Source: DASZMJ01 sp035551935
GTDB taxonomy: Bacteria; Planctomycetota; Planctomycetia; Isosphaerales; Isosphaeraceae
Length of the DNA stretch: 44,131 bases
Reading direction: 5' to 3'
Assembly: GCA_035551935.1 (NCBI GenBank)
Contig: DASZMJ010000569.1
Location: 1-44,131, forward strand
Below, piece after piece: positions 15,382 through 23,759 of this stretch; within the stretch, counting starts at the first letter, position 1; every line of letters starts with the position of its first letter. The translations under genes were made by a program, and so were the position numbers. The notes beneath the pieces are model-generated. The model searched no databases, was not told the DNA's origin, and saw only the letters and a list, made by a program, of their open reading frames with translations.

Positions 15382-18300
15382 ATGGCCAGCGACCCGTCGG
15401 CGATCGTCGGCAGGCAACTGCGGCAGCTCCTCGAGTCGGGGAGCGTGGCCGGCCTGACCGACGGCCAGCTCCTGGAGCGGTTCGCCGATCGAGACGACCC
15501 GCGCTCGGAGTCGGCGTTCGAGGCGTTGCTGGCGCGACACGGGCCGATGGTCCTGGCCGTCTGCCGCCGGGTGCTCGGCGACGAGCACGCGGCCGAGGAC
15601 GCCTTCCAGGCCACGTTCCTGGTCCTGGCCCGGCGGTCGGGCTCGGTCCGGGTCCGCGACTCGCTCGGCCCCTGGCTCCTCGGCGTCGCCGATCGGACCG
15701 CCCGCAAGGCCCGCACCGCCGCCGCGCGTCGGGTCGCGCGCGAGCGTCGCGCCGCGACCCCCGAATCGGCTCCGCCGCCACCGCCCGACGACCTCCGGCC
15801 GATCGTGCTGGCCGAGGTCCAGCGGCTCCCGGCCAAGTACCGCGCCCCGGTCTTGCTCTGCTACTTCGAGGGTCGCACCCACGACCAGGCCGCCGCCGAG
15901 CTTCGCTGGCCGGTCGGCACCGTCCGCGGCCGGCTCTCCCGCGCCCGCGACCTCCTCCGCTCCCGATTCCTCCGCCGCGGCCTCGCCCCCGCCGCCGCCC
16001 TCGCCTGCCTGGCCGATTCGACCGCCCGCGCCGACCTCCCCGCCGCGCTCCGTGACCTCACCGTCGGTCTCGCCACTCGCCGCGCCCCGATCGCCGCCGG
16101 GGTCGCCCTCCTGGCCCGACAGATCGCCCGGAGCCTGCTCATGACCAAGCTCAAGTCGCTCGCGGTGGTCGCCTTGGCCGTCCTCCTGCTCGCCGGCGCG
16201 AGCCTGGCCGCCTTCCTCGCGGCCCGGAACCCGCGTCGTCCCGCCCCGACTCCGGTCGCGGCGGTGAGGCCGAAACCCGTGGCCGATACTGCCACCGACC
16301 CCCTACCCAAAGGCGCCCGCATCCGGCTCGGCTCGAGCCTCTTCCACACCGGCGGCCCGATCACTCAAGTCCTCTCGACCCGCGACGGCAAGCGGCTCGT
16401 GACCGTCGATTGGACCCACGCCGTCCGCGTCTGGGACGCGGCCTCCGGGCGACTCGTCCGCACCATCGGCGCGCCGACGATGAATCTCCACTCGATCGCC
16501 CTGGCGCCCGACGGCGCGACGCTGGCGACCGTCGATTACCCAGCGAGGATACGCCTCTGGGACCTCGATTCGGGCCGCGAACTGCGCCGGTCGCGGGCCC
16601 CGGGAGAGACCTTCAGCTACCGGCTGCCCGTCGTCTCGCCCGACGGCCGGACGCTGGCCGCGGTGCTCGGCGGGTTCGACCCGAAGACGAAGCTCCACGA
16701 GCGAGGTCTCTGCCTCTGGGACATGGCCACCCTGGGCGAGCCCCGTCGGTTCGGCGGCGACTGGGTCGGGCTCGATGCCCTCGCCTTCTCTCCGGACGGC
16801 AAGACTCTGGCCACGGGAGGCGATGACGCCTCGCCCCGGGGGGAGGACAGCCCCTCGGAGACGGCCTCGACGCGGCTCTGGGACGTCGCGACCGGCAAGG
16901 AGACCCGGCGGTTCGCTTTCAAGGGGCTCGACGTCAGGGCCGTCGCCTTCGCGCCTGACGGCAAGGCCCTCGCCGCCGCCGTCAACGACGGGACGATCCG
17001 CTTCTACGACGTGGCCAGGGGGGAAGAGGTCCTGCCCCGGCTCGGCACGTCCCTCAAGCCCGGCCCGCCGACGAAGGGCGGGGCGCCGCCGGTCCCCGGC
17101 GATTCCCAATCGATGATGTCCCTGGCCTTCGCGCCCGACGGCAAGGCCCTCGCGTCCGGGGCCGCGACGCCCGGCCCGAGGGGCGGATTCGGCCTCGCCT
17201 CGATCTCCCTGTGGGACCTTGACGGTCGCGTGAGGATCCGCGAGATGCTGGCGCATCAGCAATGGGTTTCCTCGCTCTCCTTCACGCCCGACGGCCGGAC
17301 GCTCGCCTCGGCCGGGACCGAGCCGACCGTCCGAGTCTGGGAGGTCGCCACCGGCCGCGACGCCTTCCCGCAGTCCGGGCACCGGTCGGCGATCCGGAAG
17401 ATGGTCGTCTCGCCCGTCGATGGGATGGTCTTCACCGCCGGCTACGACGGCACCGTCCGCCGCTGGGACCCCGACAGCGGCCGCGAGCTGGGCGTCGTCG
17501 TCGACATCGGCACCCCCGTCTCCCAACTCGCCATCGCGCCCGACGGTAAGACCTTCATCGCGGCCGGTGGCTTCGGCGGCCCGATCGAGCTCCGAGACGT
17601 GGCGACCGGGCGCGTGGCCCGCGTCCTAAAGCGAGGTGATCCCAACCGCCCCGTCGGGCACGTCGCCTTCTCGCCCGACAGCAGGACGGTCGCCTCGGGG
17701 AATGACGTCTGGGACGTCGCATCCGGCGAACGACTTAACAAGTTTCAACTTTCGGAGAATCATTCATTTTTAGAGCTTTTCTATACCTCCAACAGCAAGC
17801 GCCTGATCGCGACCGAGCGCGACGGGGTCCGGCTCTGGGAGATCGCGACGGGCAAGGAGCTGCGACGGCTCATCCGCTCCGAGCGGTTCATCGGCAACAA
17901 GGCCCTCTCTCCCGACGGCCGGCTGCTCGCCAAGGGGGGCTTCGTCGCCGGCTATCGCGGGGGCGCGGTCGACCCGCCGATCCGGCTCTACGAGCTGGCC
18001 ACGGGCAAGGAGATCCTGAGATTGGAGGGGCTGGAAGACAACACCCGAGACCTCGCCTTCTCTCCCGACGGCCGGCTCCTCGCCTCGGCCCACGGCGACC
18101 AGCGGTCGACCAAAGGCGCGATGGTCATCGTCTGGGACGTCGCCTCCGGCACGGAGCTGCGTCGGTTCGAGGGGCACCGCGGGGCGGTCAACGTGGTCGC
18201 ATTCCTACCCGACGGCCGCTCGGTCGTCTCGGCGAGCGAGGACGGCACGGCGTTGTCGTGGGATGTCGCCGACCTGACGGCAACGAAGCCGGCCGCGCCC

Positions 18301-18798
18301 GGGGACTGGCCCGCCCTGTGGGAGGACCTCCCCAGCGAGGACGCCCCGCGCGCCTACAAGGCGTCGTGGGCCCTCGCCGACGAGCGGGCGATCCCATTCC
18401 TCCGCGATCACGTGAGGCCCGTCGCCGAGGCCGACCCGAAGCAGGTCGCCGGTTGGATCGCCGACCTCGACAGCAACCAGTTCGCGACGCGCACCCGGGC
18501 AGCGAACGCATTGGCGACGCTCGGCGAGGCCGCGGCCCCGGCCCTGCGACGGACCCTGGCGGGCAAGCCGTCGGCCGAGGTTCGCGGCCAGATCGAGCGG
18601 CTCCTGTCCCAGCTCGACGGGCCGGCGACGTCGTCGGAGGTCGTACGCACCTTGCGCGGGATCGCGGCCCTGGAGCGGCTCGGCTCGGCCGAGGCCCGCG
18701 CCGTCCTCGCTCGCCTGGCCGGCGGCGTCGCCGGGGCCCGGGCGACCGTGGAGGCGAGGGAGGCGCTCGATCGGCTCAAGGTCCGGCGTCGCCGATAA
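15382..18798 (+). CDS. ECF sigma factor fused to membrane segment and WD40 propeller
   Basis: This is a 1138-residue fusion. Region 2 of an ECF sigma factor lies at about 45-112 (EDAFQATFLVLARR), and region 4 with its helix-turn-helix lies at about 140-193 (ELRWPVGTVRGRLSRARDLL). One membrane segment is at about 258-278. WD40 repeats span about 300-965, with many phrases such as FSPDGKTLA and VRVWDVATG. A HEAT-like helical tail at about 975-1138 closes it. Planctomycetes are known for such ECF-WD40 proteins. The layout implies an intracellular promoter-recognition head and an extracytoplasmic sensor propeller, with no separate anti-sigma factor; that mechanism is inferred. The ATG at 15382 has only a weak GGGGGG upstream. 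Codons 784-806 form an AT-rich island. Confidence 0.92.
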   Translation: MASDPSAIVGRQLRQLLESGSVAGLTDGQLLERFADRDDPRSESAFEALLARHGPMVLAVCRRVLGDEHAAEDAFQATFLVLARRSGSVRVRDSLGPWLLGVADRTARKARTAAARRVARERRAATPESAPPPPPDDLRPIVLAEVQRLPAKYRAPVLLCYFEGRTHDQAAAELRWPVGTVRGRLSRARDLLRSRFLRRGLAPAAALACLADSTARADLPAALRDLTVGLATRRAPIAAGVALLARQIARSLLMTKLKSLAVVALAVLLLAGASLAAFLAARNPRRPAPTPVAAVRPKPVADTATDPLPKGARIRLGSSLFHTGGPITQVLSTRDGKRLVTVDWTHAVRVWDAASGRLVRTIGAPTMNLHSIALAPDGATLATVDYPARIRLWDLDSGRELRRSRAPGETFSYRLPVVSPDGRTLAAVLGGFDPKTKLHERGLCLWDMATLGEPRRFGGDWVGLDALAFSPDGKTLATGGDDASPRGEDSPSETASTRLWDVATGKETRRFAFKGLDVRAVAFAPDGKALAAAVNDGTIRFYDVARGEEVLPRLGTSLKPGPPTKGGAPPVPGDSQSMMSLAFAPDGKALASGAATPGPRGGFGLASISLWDLDGRVRIREMLAHQQWVSSLSFTPDGRTLASAGTEPTVRVWEVATGRDAFPQSGHRSAIRKMVVSPVDGMVFTAGYDGTVRRWDPDSGRELGVVVDIGTPVSQLAIAPDGKTFIAAGGFGGPIELRDVATGRVARVLKRGDPNRPVGHVAFSPDSRTVASGNDVWDVASGERLNKFQLSENHSFLELFYTSNSKRLIATERDGVRLWEIATGKELRRLIRSERFIGNKALSPDGRLLAKGGFVAGYRGGAVDPPIRLYELATGKEILRLEGLEDNTRDLAFSPDGRLLASAHGDQRSTKGAMVIVWDVASGTELRRFEGHRGAVNVVAFLPDGRSVVSASEDGTALSWDVADLTATKPAAPGDWPALWEDLPSEDAPRAYKASWALADERAIPFLRDHVRPVAEADPKQVAGWIADLDSNQFATRTRAANALATLGEAAAPALRRTLAGKPSAEVRGQIERLLSQLDGPATSSEVVRTLRGIAALERLGSAEARAVLARLAGGVAGARATVEAREALDRLKVRRRR

Positions 18799-18799
18799 G

Positions 18800-19000
18800 A
18801 GCCCGATCGGCCACCCGACCGCTGGCGTGGGCCGCCGGCCACACCAAGGCGACGGCGCCGGGTGCGACGTACCGGCGGTGGTCGCGGCGGCTTGGGACGA
18901 AGCGGGCGGTGGTGGCGTTGGCGCACGAAGTCCGGGTGCTGGTCTATCGCCTGCTCAAGGATGAGACCCCCTATCTCGCACGCCATAACCCCGGCCTGGC
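18800..19000 (+). pseudogene. Remnant of an IS110-family transposase C-terminus
   Basis: In the frame beginning at 18840 the DNA reads HTKATAPGATYRRWSRRLG, then TKRAVVALAHEVRVLVYRLL, then KDETPYLAR. This matches the usual end of IS110 transposases (an Arg-rich stretch, a KRAxVAxAH helix, a YxxLKD motif). There is no start, no catalytic DEDD core and no terminal repeats, so it is a decayed fragment. The preceding 18801-18839 may also belong to it (RPLAWAAG). Most of the rest of the gap, 19001-19271, holds nothing I can identify. Confidence 0.6.
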
Positions 19001-19271
19001 CGTCGAGCGTGGGCAAGGAACGGGGGAGTTTCCGAGCAACCAAACGGGGCCCTGGAGGGAGGGTACCGCTCGTGTCGGCGGCTCGCGTCGACGAGGATGG
19101 CCGAGGTTCCATGCCCGCCGACCGGGGCGGCGACTCGGGGCCGATTTCGCTTGCCTTCGGCCGGCGGTGCGGTGATCCTTGGGACGAGGCCGGTCGGCGG
19201 TCGGGGCGTGCGGGCCCCGGGGCATCGAGCCGATCCGTCCGGCATCCCCGTCCCACGGAACGATTTCCCCC

Positions 19272-20663
19272 ATGTCGCAGACGCCGGCAACCCGCGCCTC
19301 GGGCGTGCGCTCGCTGTTGCAGCAGGCCCGCGAGCCGGTCTTCGTGCTCAGCCCGCAGCGGCGGCTGGTGTTCGTCAACCGGGCGTGGGAGGAGCTGACG
19401 GGCTTCGCGGCGAAGGACGTCGAGAAGGTCGTCTGCCTGCCCCACGGCCCGAGCCGCGCCGGCGACCTGGCGGGCCTCGGCGGCAGCTTCTGCCCGCCCC
19501 CTGAGGCGATGGCGGGCCAGCCGTGCGGGGTGACGACCCTGGTCGTCCACGCCGGGGGCGAGCGGCGGTGGCGTCGGCTGGAGTTCTGGCCGTTGCACGA
19601 CGACGACGGGGCCTTGCATTGCCTCGTCGGCCTCGTCCGGCCGTCCGGCTCGGCGCCCAACCTGCCCGACGCCGAGAGCCAGCGCCTCCGCGCCGAGCTG
19701 CTCGAGGTCCGCGAGCGACTGATCCAGCGACACGGGCCCGACACGCTGATCGGCCGCGGTCCGGCGCACCGCCGCCTGCTCGACCAGGTGGCCGCCGCCG
19801 CGGCGACGACCGTGCCGGTCCTGATCGTCGGCGAGCCGGGCACGGGCAAGCGGACGCTCGCCCGCGCCATCCACCAGCAGGGCCCGCGAGCCTCGGCGAC
19901 CCTCCTGCCCCTGGACTGCTCGGCCCTGCCGCCGGAAGTCCTCGACCGCCGCCTCTTCGGCACGACCAACGGCGACGGGCGGCAGTCGGCGCGGCTCGAC
20001 CTGCCCGAGGGCTCGACGCTGATCTTGACCGAGGTGCTCGACCTGCCGCGCGACGTGCAGGCCCGGCTCGCCGAGGCCCTCGGGCGCGGCCCGAGGCTCG
20101 TCGCCACGACCTCGGGCGACCCCGAGCGCGCCCGGCTCGACGACCGCCTCCGCCCGGACCTCTACTTCGCCCTCACCACGCTGGTCCTCCGCACCCGGCC
20201 GCTCCGCGAGCGGCTCGACGAGCTGCCGCTGCTGGCGCTCCATCTCCTGGAGCGCGCCAACCTCCGCGGCGAGCGGAGCCGGGGGGGCTTCACCCCCGAG
20301 GCGATCGAGGCCCTCGCCTCCTACGACTGGCCGGGCAACCTCCGCGAGCTCGCCCGCGTCGTCGACCGGGCCCACGCCGCCGGCGACGGCGACCTCGTGA
20401 CCGTCGACGAGGTCCCGGCCGAGATCCGCGGCAACCTCGGCGCCGCCCACCTCCCGCCGCCGGCCCCGCCGCCGCTCACGCCGCTGGACGACCTGCTCCA
20501 CCAGTTCGAGCGCCACCTGATCGAGCAGGCCCTCCAGCGCGCCCGCCAGAACAAGTCCCGCGCCGCCAAGCTCCTGAACATCTCCCGCCCCCGCCTCTAC
20601 CACCGCATCAAGGAGCTGAATATCCCCGACGAGGCCGAGCATGCGGAGGAGGCCCCGCCTTGA
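19272..20663 (+). CDS. PAS-AAA+-Fis regulator of sigma-54-activator type, lacking GAFTGA
   Basis: This 463-residue protein has a PAS sensor at about 14-125, an AAA+ domain at about 152-385 and a Fis-type helix-turn-helix at about 413-455 (KSRAAKLLNISRPRLYHRI). Walker A is intact (GEPGTGK, 187-193), as is the sensor II motif WPGNLREL (353-360). The segment after RRLFG (226-230) is short, and the GAFTGA loop that contacts sigma-54 is missing. Walker B reads STLILTEV, with Thr253 in place of the usual Asp. It probably cannot remodel sigma-54 holoenzyme and may act as an ordinary DNA-binding regulator. The ATG at 19272 lacks a strong ribosome-binding site. What the PAS domain senses is unknown. 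Confidence 0.88.
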   Translation: MSQTPATRASGVRSLLQQAREPVFVLSPQRRLVFVNRAWEELTGFAAKDVEKVVCLPHGPSRAGDLAGLGGSFCPPPEAMAGQPCGVTTLVVHAGGERRWRRLEFWPLHDDDGALHCLVGLVRPSGSAPNLPDAESQRLRAELLEVRERLIQRHGPDTLIGRGPAHRRLLDQVAAAAATTVPVLIVGEPGTGKRTLARAIHQQGPRASATLLPLDCSALPPEVLDRRLFGTTNGDGRQSARLDLPEGSTLILTEVLDLPRDVQARLAEALGRGPRLVATTSGDPERARLDDRLRPDLYFALTTLVLRTRPLRERLDELPLLALHLLERANLRGERSRGGFTPEAIEALASYDWPGNLRELARVVDRAHAAGDGDLVTVDEVPAEIRGNLGAAHLPPPAPPPLTPLDDLLHQFERHLIEQALQRARQNKSRAAKLLNISRPRLYHRIKELNIPDEAEHAEEAPP

Positions 20664-20802
20664 GTCGTCACTGAAGGCCACCCCCGGAAGACCCATCGCC
20701 CCTCGCCGTCGGCCCTTACGACCTCGATACGCGGCCGATTCAGGCCCCCACCCGCCGGAACGAGGGGGGCGAGCCTTCCACGCGAGCCGGTAGGACTCCG
20801 TC

Positions 20803-21360
20803 CTATTCGAAGACCTCGTCGACCGCGATCCGCCAGCCCGGCACCGCCGGCTCGGCGTCGGCGATCGCGCCGCGGCGGAAGGTCGTCGGCCGATCGGGGG
20901 CCTCGGCCCGATAGGAGTGGACCGCCTCGGCGAGCGGGTCGACGTCCCAGACGACCTTCGTGCCCGCCTCGAAGTAATCCGCCCGCTTCGCCGCCAGCTC
21001 CGCCTCGGCCGCCGGCCCGTATTCGCCCTCGCTCCGCACCTCGACGGCGAAGTCCGGCGGACCCTCGATGAACCGCATCGGGTCGGCCGGGGGCGGCCCG
21101 GTGTAGTAGGCCGCGTCCGGCGAGAACGACTCCCGACCCGAGTCCAGTTCCGGCACCACGAAGCCTAGGTTGTCCGTGAACGCCTTCGCCCCGGCGCCGC
21201 GCGCCTGGTGCCTCAGGGAGACGTAGATGTTCGCGGCGATCTCGCTCGGCCGGAATCCGGTCGCCATCTGGGGCACGATCCTCCCGTCGATCAACTCGGC
21301 CTTGCCGTCGACCTTGTACAGGTCTTCAATCGTCGCCCGGACTTGCCCGATGTCGCCCAT
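20803..21360 (-). CDS. Uma2-family (DUF820) PD-(D/E)XK-fold protein, second of pair
   Basis: This 185-residue protein starts at an ATG at 21360 with GAGGAG seven bases upstream. It has the Uma2 pattern: a substrate-free N-terminal part with AELIDGRIV, FSPDAAYY in the middle, then the nuclease-like core PPDFAVEVRSEGEYG and AKRADYFEAGTKVVWDVDP. The Asp, Glu and Lys of the PD-(D/E)XK core are in place. Uma2 proteins occur in many tandem copies in planctomycetes and cyanobacteria; their role is not established, although a restriction-endonuclease-like fold is accepted. It lies 15 bases downstream of its paralogue and they form an operon. Confidence 0.85.
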   Translation of the reverse strand: MGDIGQVRATIEDLYKVDGKAELIDGRIVPQMATGFRPSEIAANIYVSLRHQARGAGAKAFTDNLGFVVPELDSGRESFSPDAAYYTGPPPADPMRFIEGPPDFAVEVRSEGEYGPAAEAELAAKRADYFEAGTKVVWDVDPLAEAVHSYRAEAPDRPTTFRRGAIADAEPAVPGWRIAVDEVFE

Positions 21361-21375
21361 CGTCGTGCTCCTCGT

Positions 21376-21996
21376 TCAGAACGCCCAGTGCCCGTCTCCG
21401 TCCGTCCTCACGATCTCGATCCTTGGCCGGCCCGGGCCCCCCACCAGCCGGAAGGACAGCGGCAAGACCGCGCTGACGAGCGGCTCGGTGCGGTCCGGCG
21501 TCGAGATGCCGACGGGCCGGAGCTCGCCGTCTTGCAGCCGGTACATCTCGAGGGCCCAGGGCTGCCGGTCGACGTAGAGCAGCTCGAGTACGCCGACCTG
21601 GGCGTAGAAGCCCCGCTTCTCGCGGGCGAGGTCGCCGGGGCTGAGGATCTCGACGGCGAAGTCGGGCCCGCCGACCCAGTGCGTCCCGCAGTCGCGCGCG
21701 GCGGTGCCGGCGAGGAAGACGGCGACGTCGGGCTCGCGGTAGTTGTAGAGCCATCCCTCCTCGCGGTCGCTCACGTTGACGACCTGGAAGACCCGCCCTC
21801 GGCCTGCGCCCGGCGGGCCGACGACGGCCCGGAAGACCAGGAAGAACTCGCCGGCGAGATCCTGGTGCTCGTTATTCGCGGCTGGCGACATGACCGTCAT
21901 CCCCTCCCAGACTTCGTCGAACTGGTCGACTCCCCGCGCCTTCCGGTCGGCCTTCAAATCGTCTTCGAGCGCGGGGTCGGTGATGAGCACGGTCAT
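21376..21996 (-). CDS. Uma2-family (DUF820) PD-(D/E)XK-fold protein, first of pair
   Basis: This 206-residue protein starts at an ATG at 21996 with GGAG ten bases upstream; a GTG eight codons earlier is less likely. Core motifs are EVWEGMTVMSPAANNEHQDL, then YREPDVAVFL, then GGPDFAVEILSPGD, then AREKRGFYAQVGVLELLYVD. This order and the Glu and Lys positions fit the Uma2 fold. It shares the fold with the downstream gene but little exact sequence, so the duplication is old or the two were brought together. No catalytic activity can be claimed from sequence. Confidence 0.85.
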   Translation of the reverse strand: MTVLITDPALEDDLKADRKARGVDQFDEVWEGMTVMSPAANNEHQDLAGEFFLVFRAVVGPPGAGRGRVFQVVNVSDREEGWLYNYREPDVAVFLAGTAARDCGTHWVGGPDFAVEILSPGDLAREKRGFYAQVGVLELLYVDRQPWALEMYRLQDGELRPVGISTPDRTEPLVSAVLPLSFRLVGGPGRPRIEIVRTDGDGHWAF

Positions 21997-22160
21997 CGCG
22001 GTCTCGCTCCGTTCGGGCACTCGCCGTGAGCAGACCTCGATCTTCGCACAAGCTCGGCGCGCGGGCTAGCTCGGCTTCCCGACCGGGGGGCTTCGTGCTA
22101 GGGTGTCCGGGCGCGGGAGATGGACCGGGACACTTCGGGCACGGACGCGAGTCGGACCCC

Positions 22161-23375
22161 ATGCGCATCTTCATCTCGGCGGGCGAGCCCAGCGGCGACC
22201 TGCACGCGGCCAACCTCGTCCGGGCGTTGCGGCGGCGGCTGCCCGGTGCGGAGTTCGTCGGCTTCGGCGGGTCGAACCTCGAGAAGGCCGGGGCGCGGCT
22301 CCTGTTCCCGCTGGTCGAGCTGGCGGTGATGTGGTTCGGCAAGGTCCTCTTGAACATTCACAAGTTCCTTCGCGAATTGAACCGTGCCGACCGGCTCTTC
22401 CGCGACGAGCGGCCCGACGCGGTCGTCCTGGTCGACTTCCCCGGCTTCCACTGGGCATTGGCGCGGCGGGCGAAGCGGCGGGGCATCCCGGTCATCTACT
22501 ACGTGCCGCCGCAGCTCTGGGCCTGGGCCGGCTGGCGGGCGAAGAAGATGCGCAAGTATGTCGATCACATCCTGTGCAGCCTGCCGTTCGAGCGCGACTG
22601 GTACCGGGCGCGGGGCGTCGACGGGGCCGAGTACGTGGGGCACCCCTACTTCGACGAGCTGGCCGAGCGGGACGTCGACGAGGGCTTCCTCGCCGCCGAG
22701 CGGGCGAAGGGCGGCCGGGTCGTGGCGATCCTGCCGGGCTCGCGGACGCAGGAGATCACGCGCAACTTCCCGTTGATGCTCAAGGCCGCGGCCCGCGTCG
22801 CGGCCGGGAGGCCCGGGGTGCGGTTCGTCGTCGCCTGCCTCCACGAGCGGCATCGGGCCCTGGCCGGGTCGATCCTTGCGGAGAGTGGGCTCAATCTGCC
22901 GATCGAGCTGCACGCGGGGCGCACGCCCGAGCTGATCCGACTGGCGGACCTCGCCTGGTCGGTCTCGGGCTCGGTGGGCCTGGAGCTGATGGCCGAGGCG
23001 CTGCCGACGGTCGTGCTCTATAAGGTCAACCGCCTCGACCTTTGGATCGCCCGGCCGTTCATCAAGGCGAAGTACATCAGCCTCGTCAACCTCCTCGCCG
23101 ACGCCGAGCTGATGCCCGAGTACCTGACGCCCTTCGACGTCTCGGCCGACCTCGCCGCCTGGGCCGCGCGCTGGCTCGACGACCCGGCCGAGCGCGCCCG
23201 GGCCTCGGCCGCGCTGGTCGAATTGCGCTCCCGCGTGGCCGTCCCCGGCGCCTCGGAGCGCGCCGCCGACCGCATCGTGGCGGCCCTCGGCGTCGCGGAA
23301 CGACCCTTTCACGGGCCGCATACCCAGCTCCAGGGCACACCGGCCGGGTGGTCGGAACGTCCCGGTCGGTTATGA
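22161..23375 (+). CDS. lpxB: Lipid-A-disaccharide synthase (LpxB)
   Basis: This 404-residue GT-B glycosyltransferase (family GT19) joins UDP-diacylglucosamine and lipid X to make the lipid A disaccharide at the inner membrane. Visible motifs are FISAGEPSGDLHAANLV at the start, VDFPGFHWALARRAK, YYVPPQLWAWAGWRAKKM, GHPYFDEL, LPGSRTQEI and SVSGSVGLELM. The length is slightly above the usual 380, owing to a short proline- and glycine-containing tail. The ATG at 22161 is chosen because it begins the conserved first strand; the ribosome-binding site is weak. Its presence supports a lipid A-bearing outer membrane. The HNH gene follows 44 bases later. Confidence 0.95.
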   Translation: MRIFISAGEPSGDLHAANLVRALRRRLPGAEFVGFGGSNLEKAGARLLFPLVELAVMWFGKVLLNIHKFLRELNRADRLFRDERPDAVVLVDFPGFHWALARRAKRRGIPVIYYVPPQLWAWAGWRAKKMRKYVDHILCSLPFERDWYRARGVDGAEYVGHPYFDELAERDVDEGFLAAERAKGGRVVAILPGSRTQEITRNFPLMLKAAARVAAGRPGVRFVVACLHERHRALAGSILAESGLNLPIELHAGRTPELIRLADLAWSVSGSVGLELMAEALPTVVLYKVNRLDLWIARPFIKAKYISLVNLLADAELMPEYLTPFDVSADLAAWAARWLDDPAERARASAALVELRSRVAVPGASERAADRIVAALGVAERPFHGPHTQLQGTPAGWSERPGRL

Positions 23376-23419
23376 TGAATTGAATCGTAGAGAATCCGAT
23401 CCGACGGCCGGGTGCGGCG

Positions 23420-23749
23420 ATGACCAGGGGCGAGATCCTCGCGCGAGTGGCCCGGACCGACGCGACCTTCAGCATCCGCGAGGGGCAGTGGGTCGGCAAG
23501 TGCCTGATCTGCAACGGCCCGATCGCCTTCGACCCCCGCACCGGCGAGGGCGCCACCCTCGAGCACATCCGCGCCCGAGCCCGCGGCGGCACCGACGACC
23601 CCCGCAACATCGGCCTCGCCCACGCCCGCTGCAACAGCGAGAAGGGCCGCCGCTGGGACCCCCGCAGCCGTCGCCCCGCCGACGACTACGACGCCTTCGT
23701 CGCCCGACTCATCGAACGGCGTGCGTCGCGGTGGCGGGACCCGGGCTGA
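23420..23749 (+). CDS. Small HNH endonuclease-like protein
   Basis: This 109-residue protein has a CxxC knuckle (Cys28, Cys31), then EHI with His49, then RNIGLAHARCNSEKG containing Asn63, His68, Cys71 and Asn72. This matches the HNH/beta-beta-alpha metal fold of McrA-like nucleases, with a second zinc ligand set. It is a stand-alone domain with no DNA-recognition module, and it has no restriction or phage neighbours, so its target is unknown. It ends 10 bases before the convergent giant gene. A TATGAT at 23371-23376 could serve as a -10 box. Confidence 0.8.
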   Translation: MTRGEILARVARTDATFSIREGQWVGKCLICNGPIAFDPRTGEGATLEHIRARARGGTDDPRNIGLAHARCNSEKGRRWDPRSRRPADDYDAFVARLIERRASRWRDPG

Positions 23750-23759
23750 GCGTACGGAA

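Noticed and set aside
18862..19398. 178-codon frame starting in the IS110 remnant and entering the PAS regulator
   Set aside because: It is out of frame with both the transposase-like reading and the PAS domain, and its composition is Trp/Arg/Gly-rich noise.
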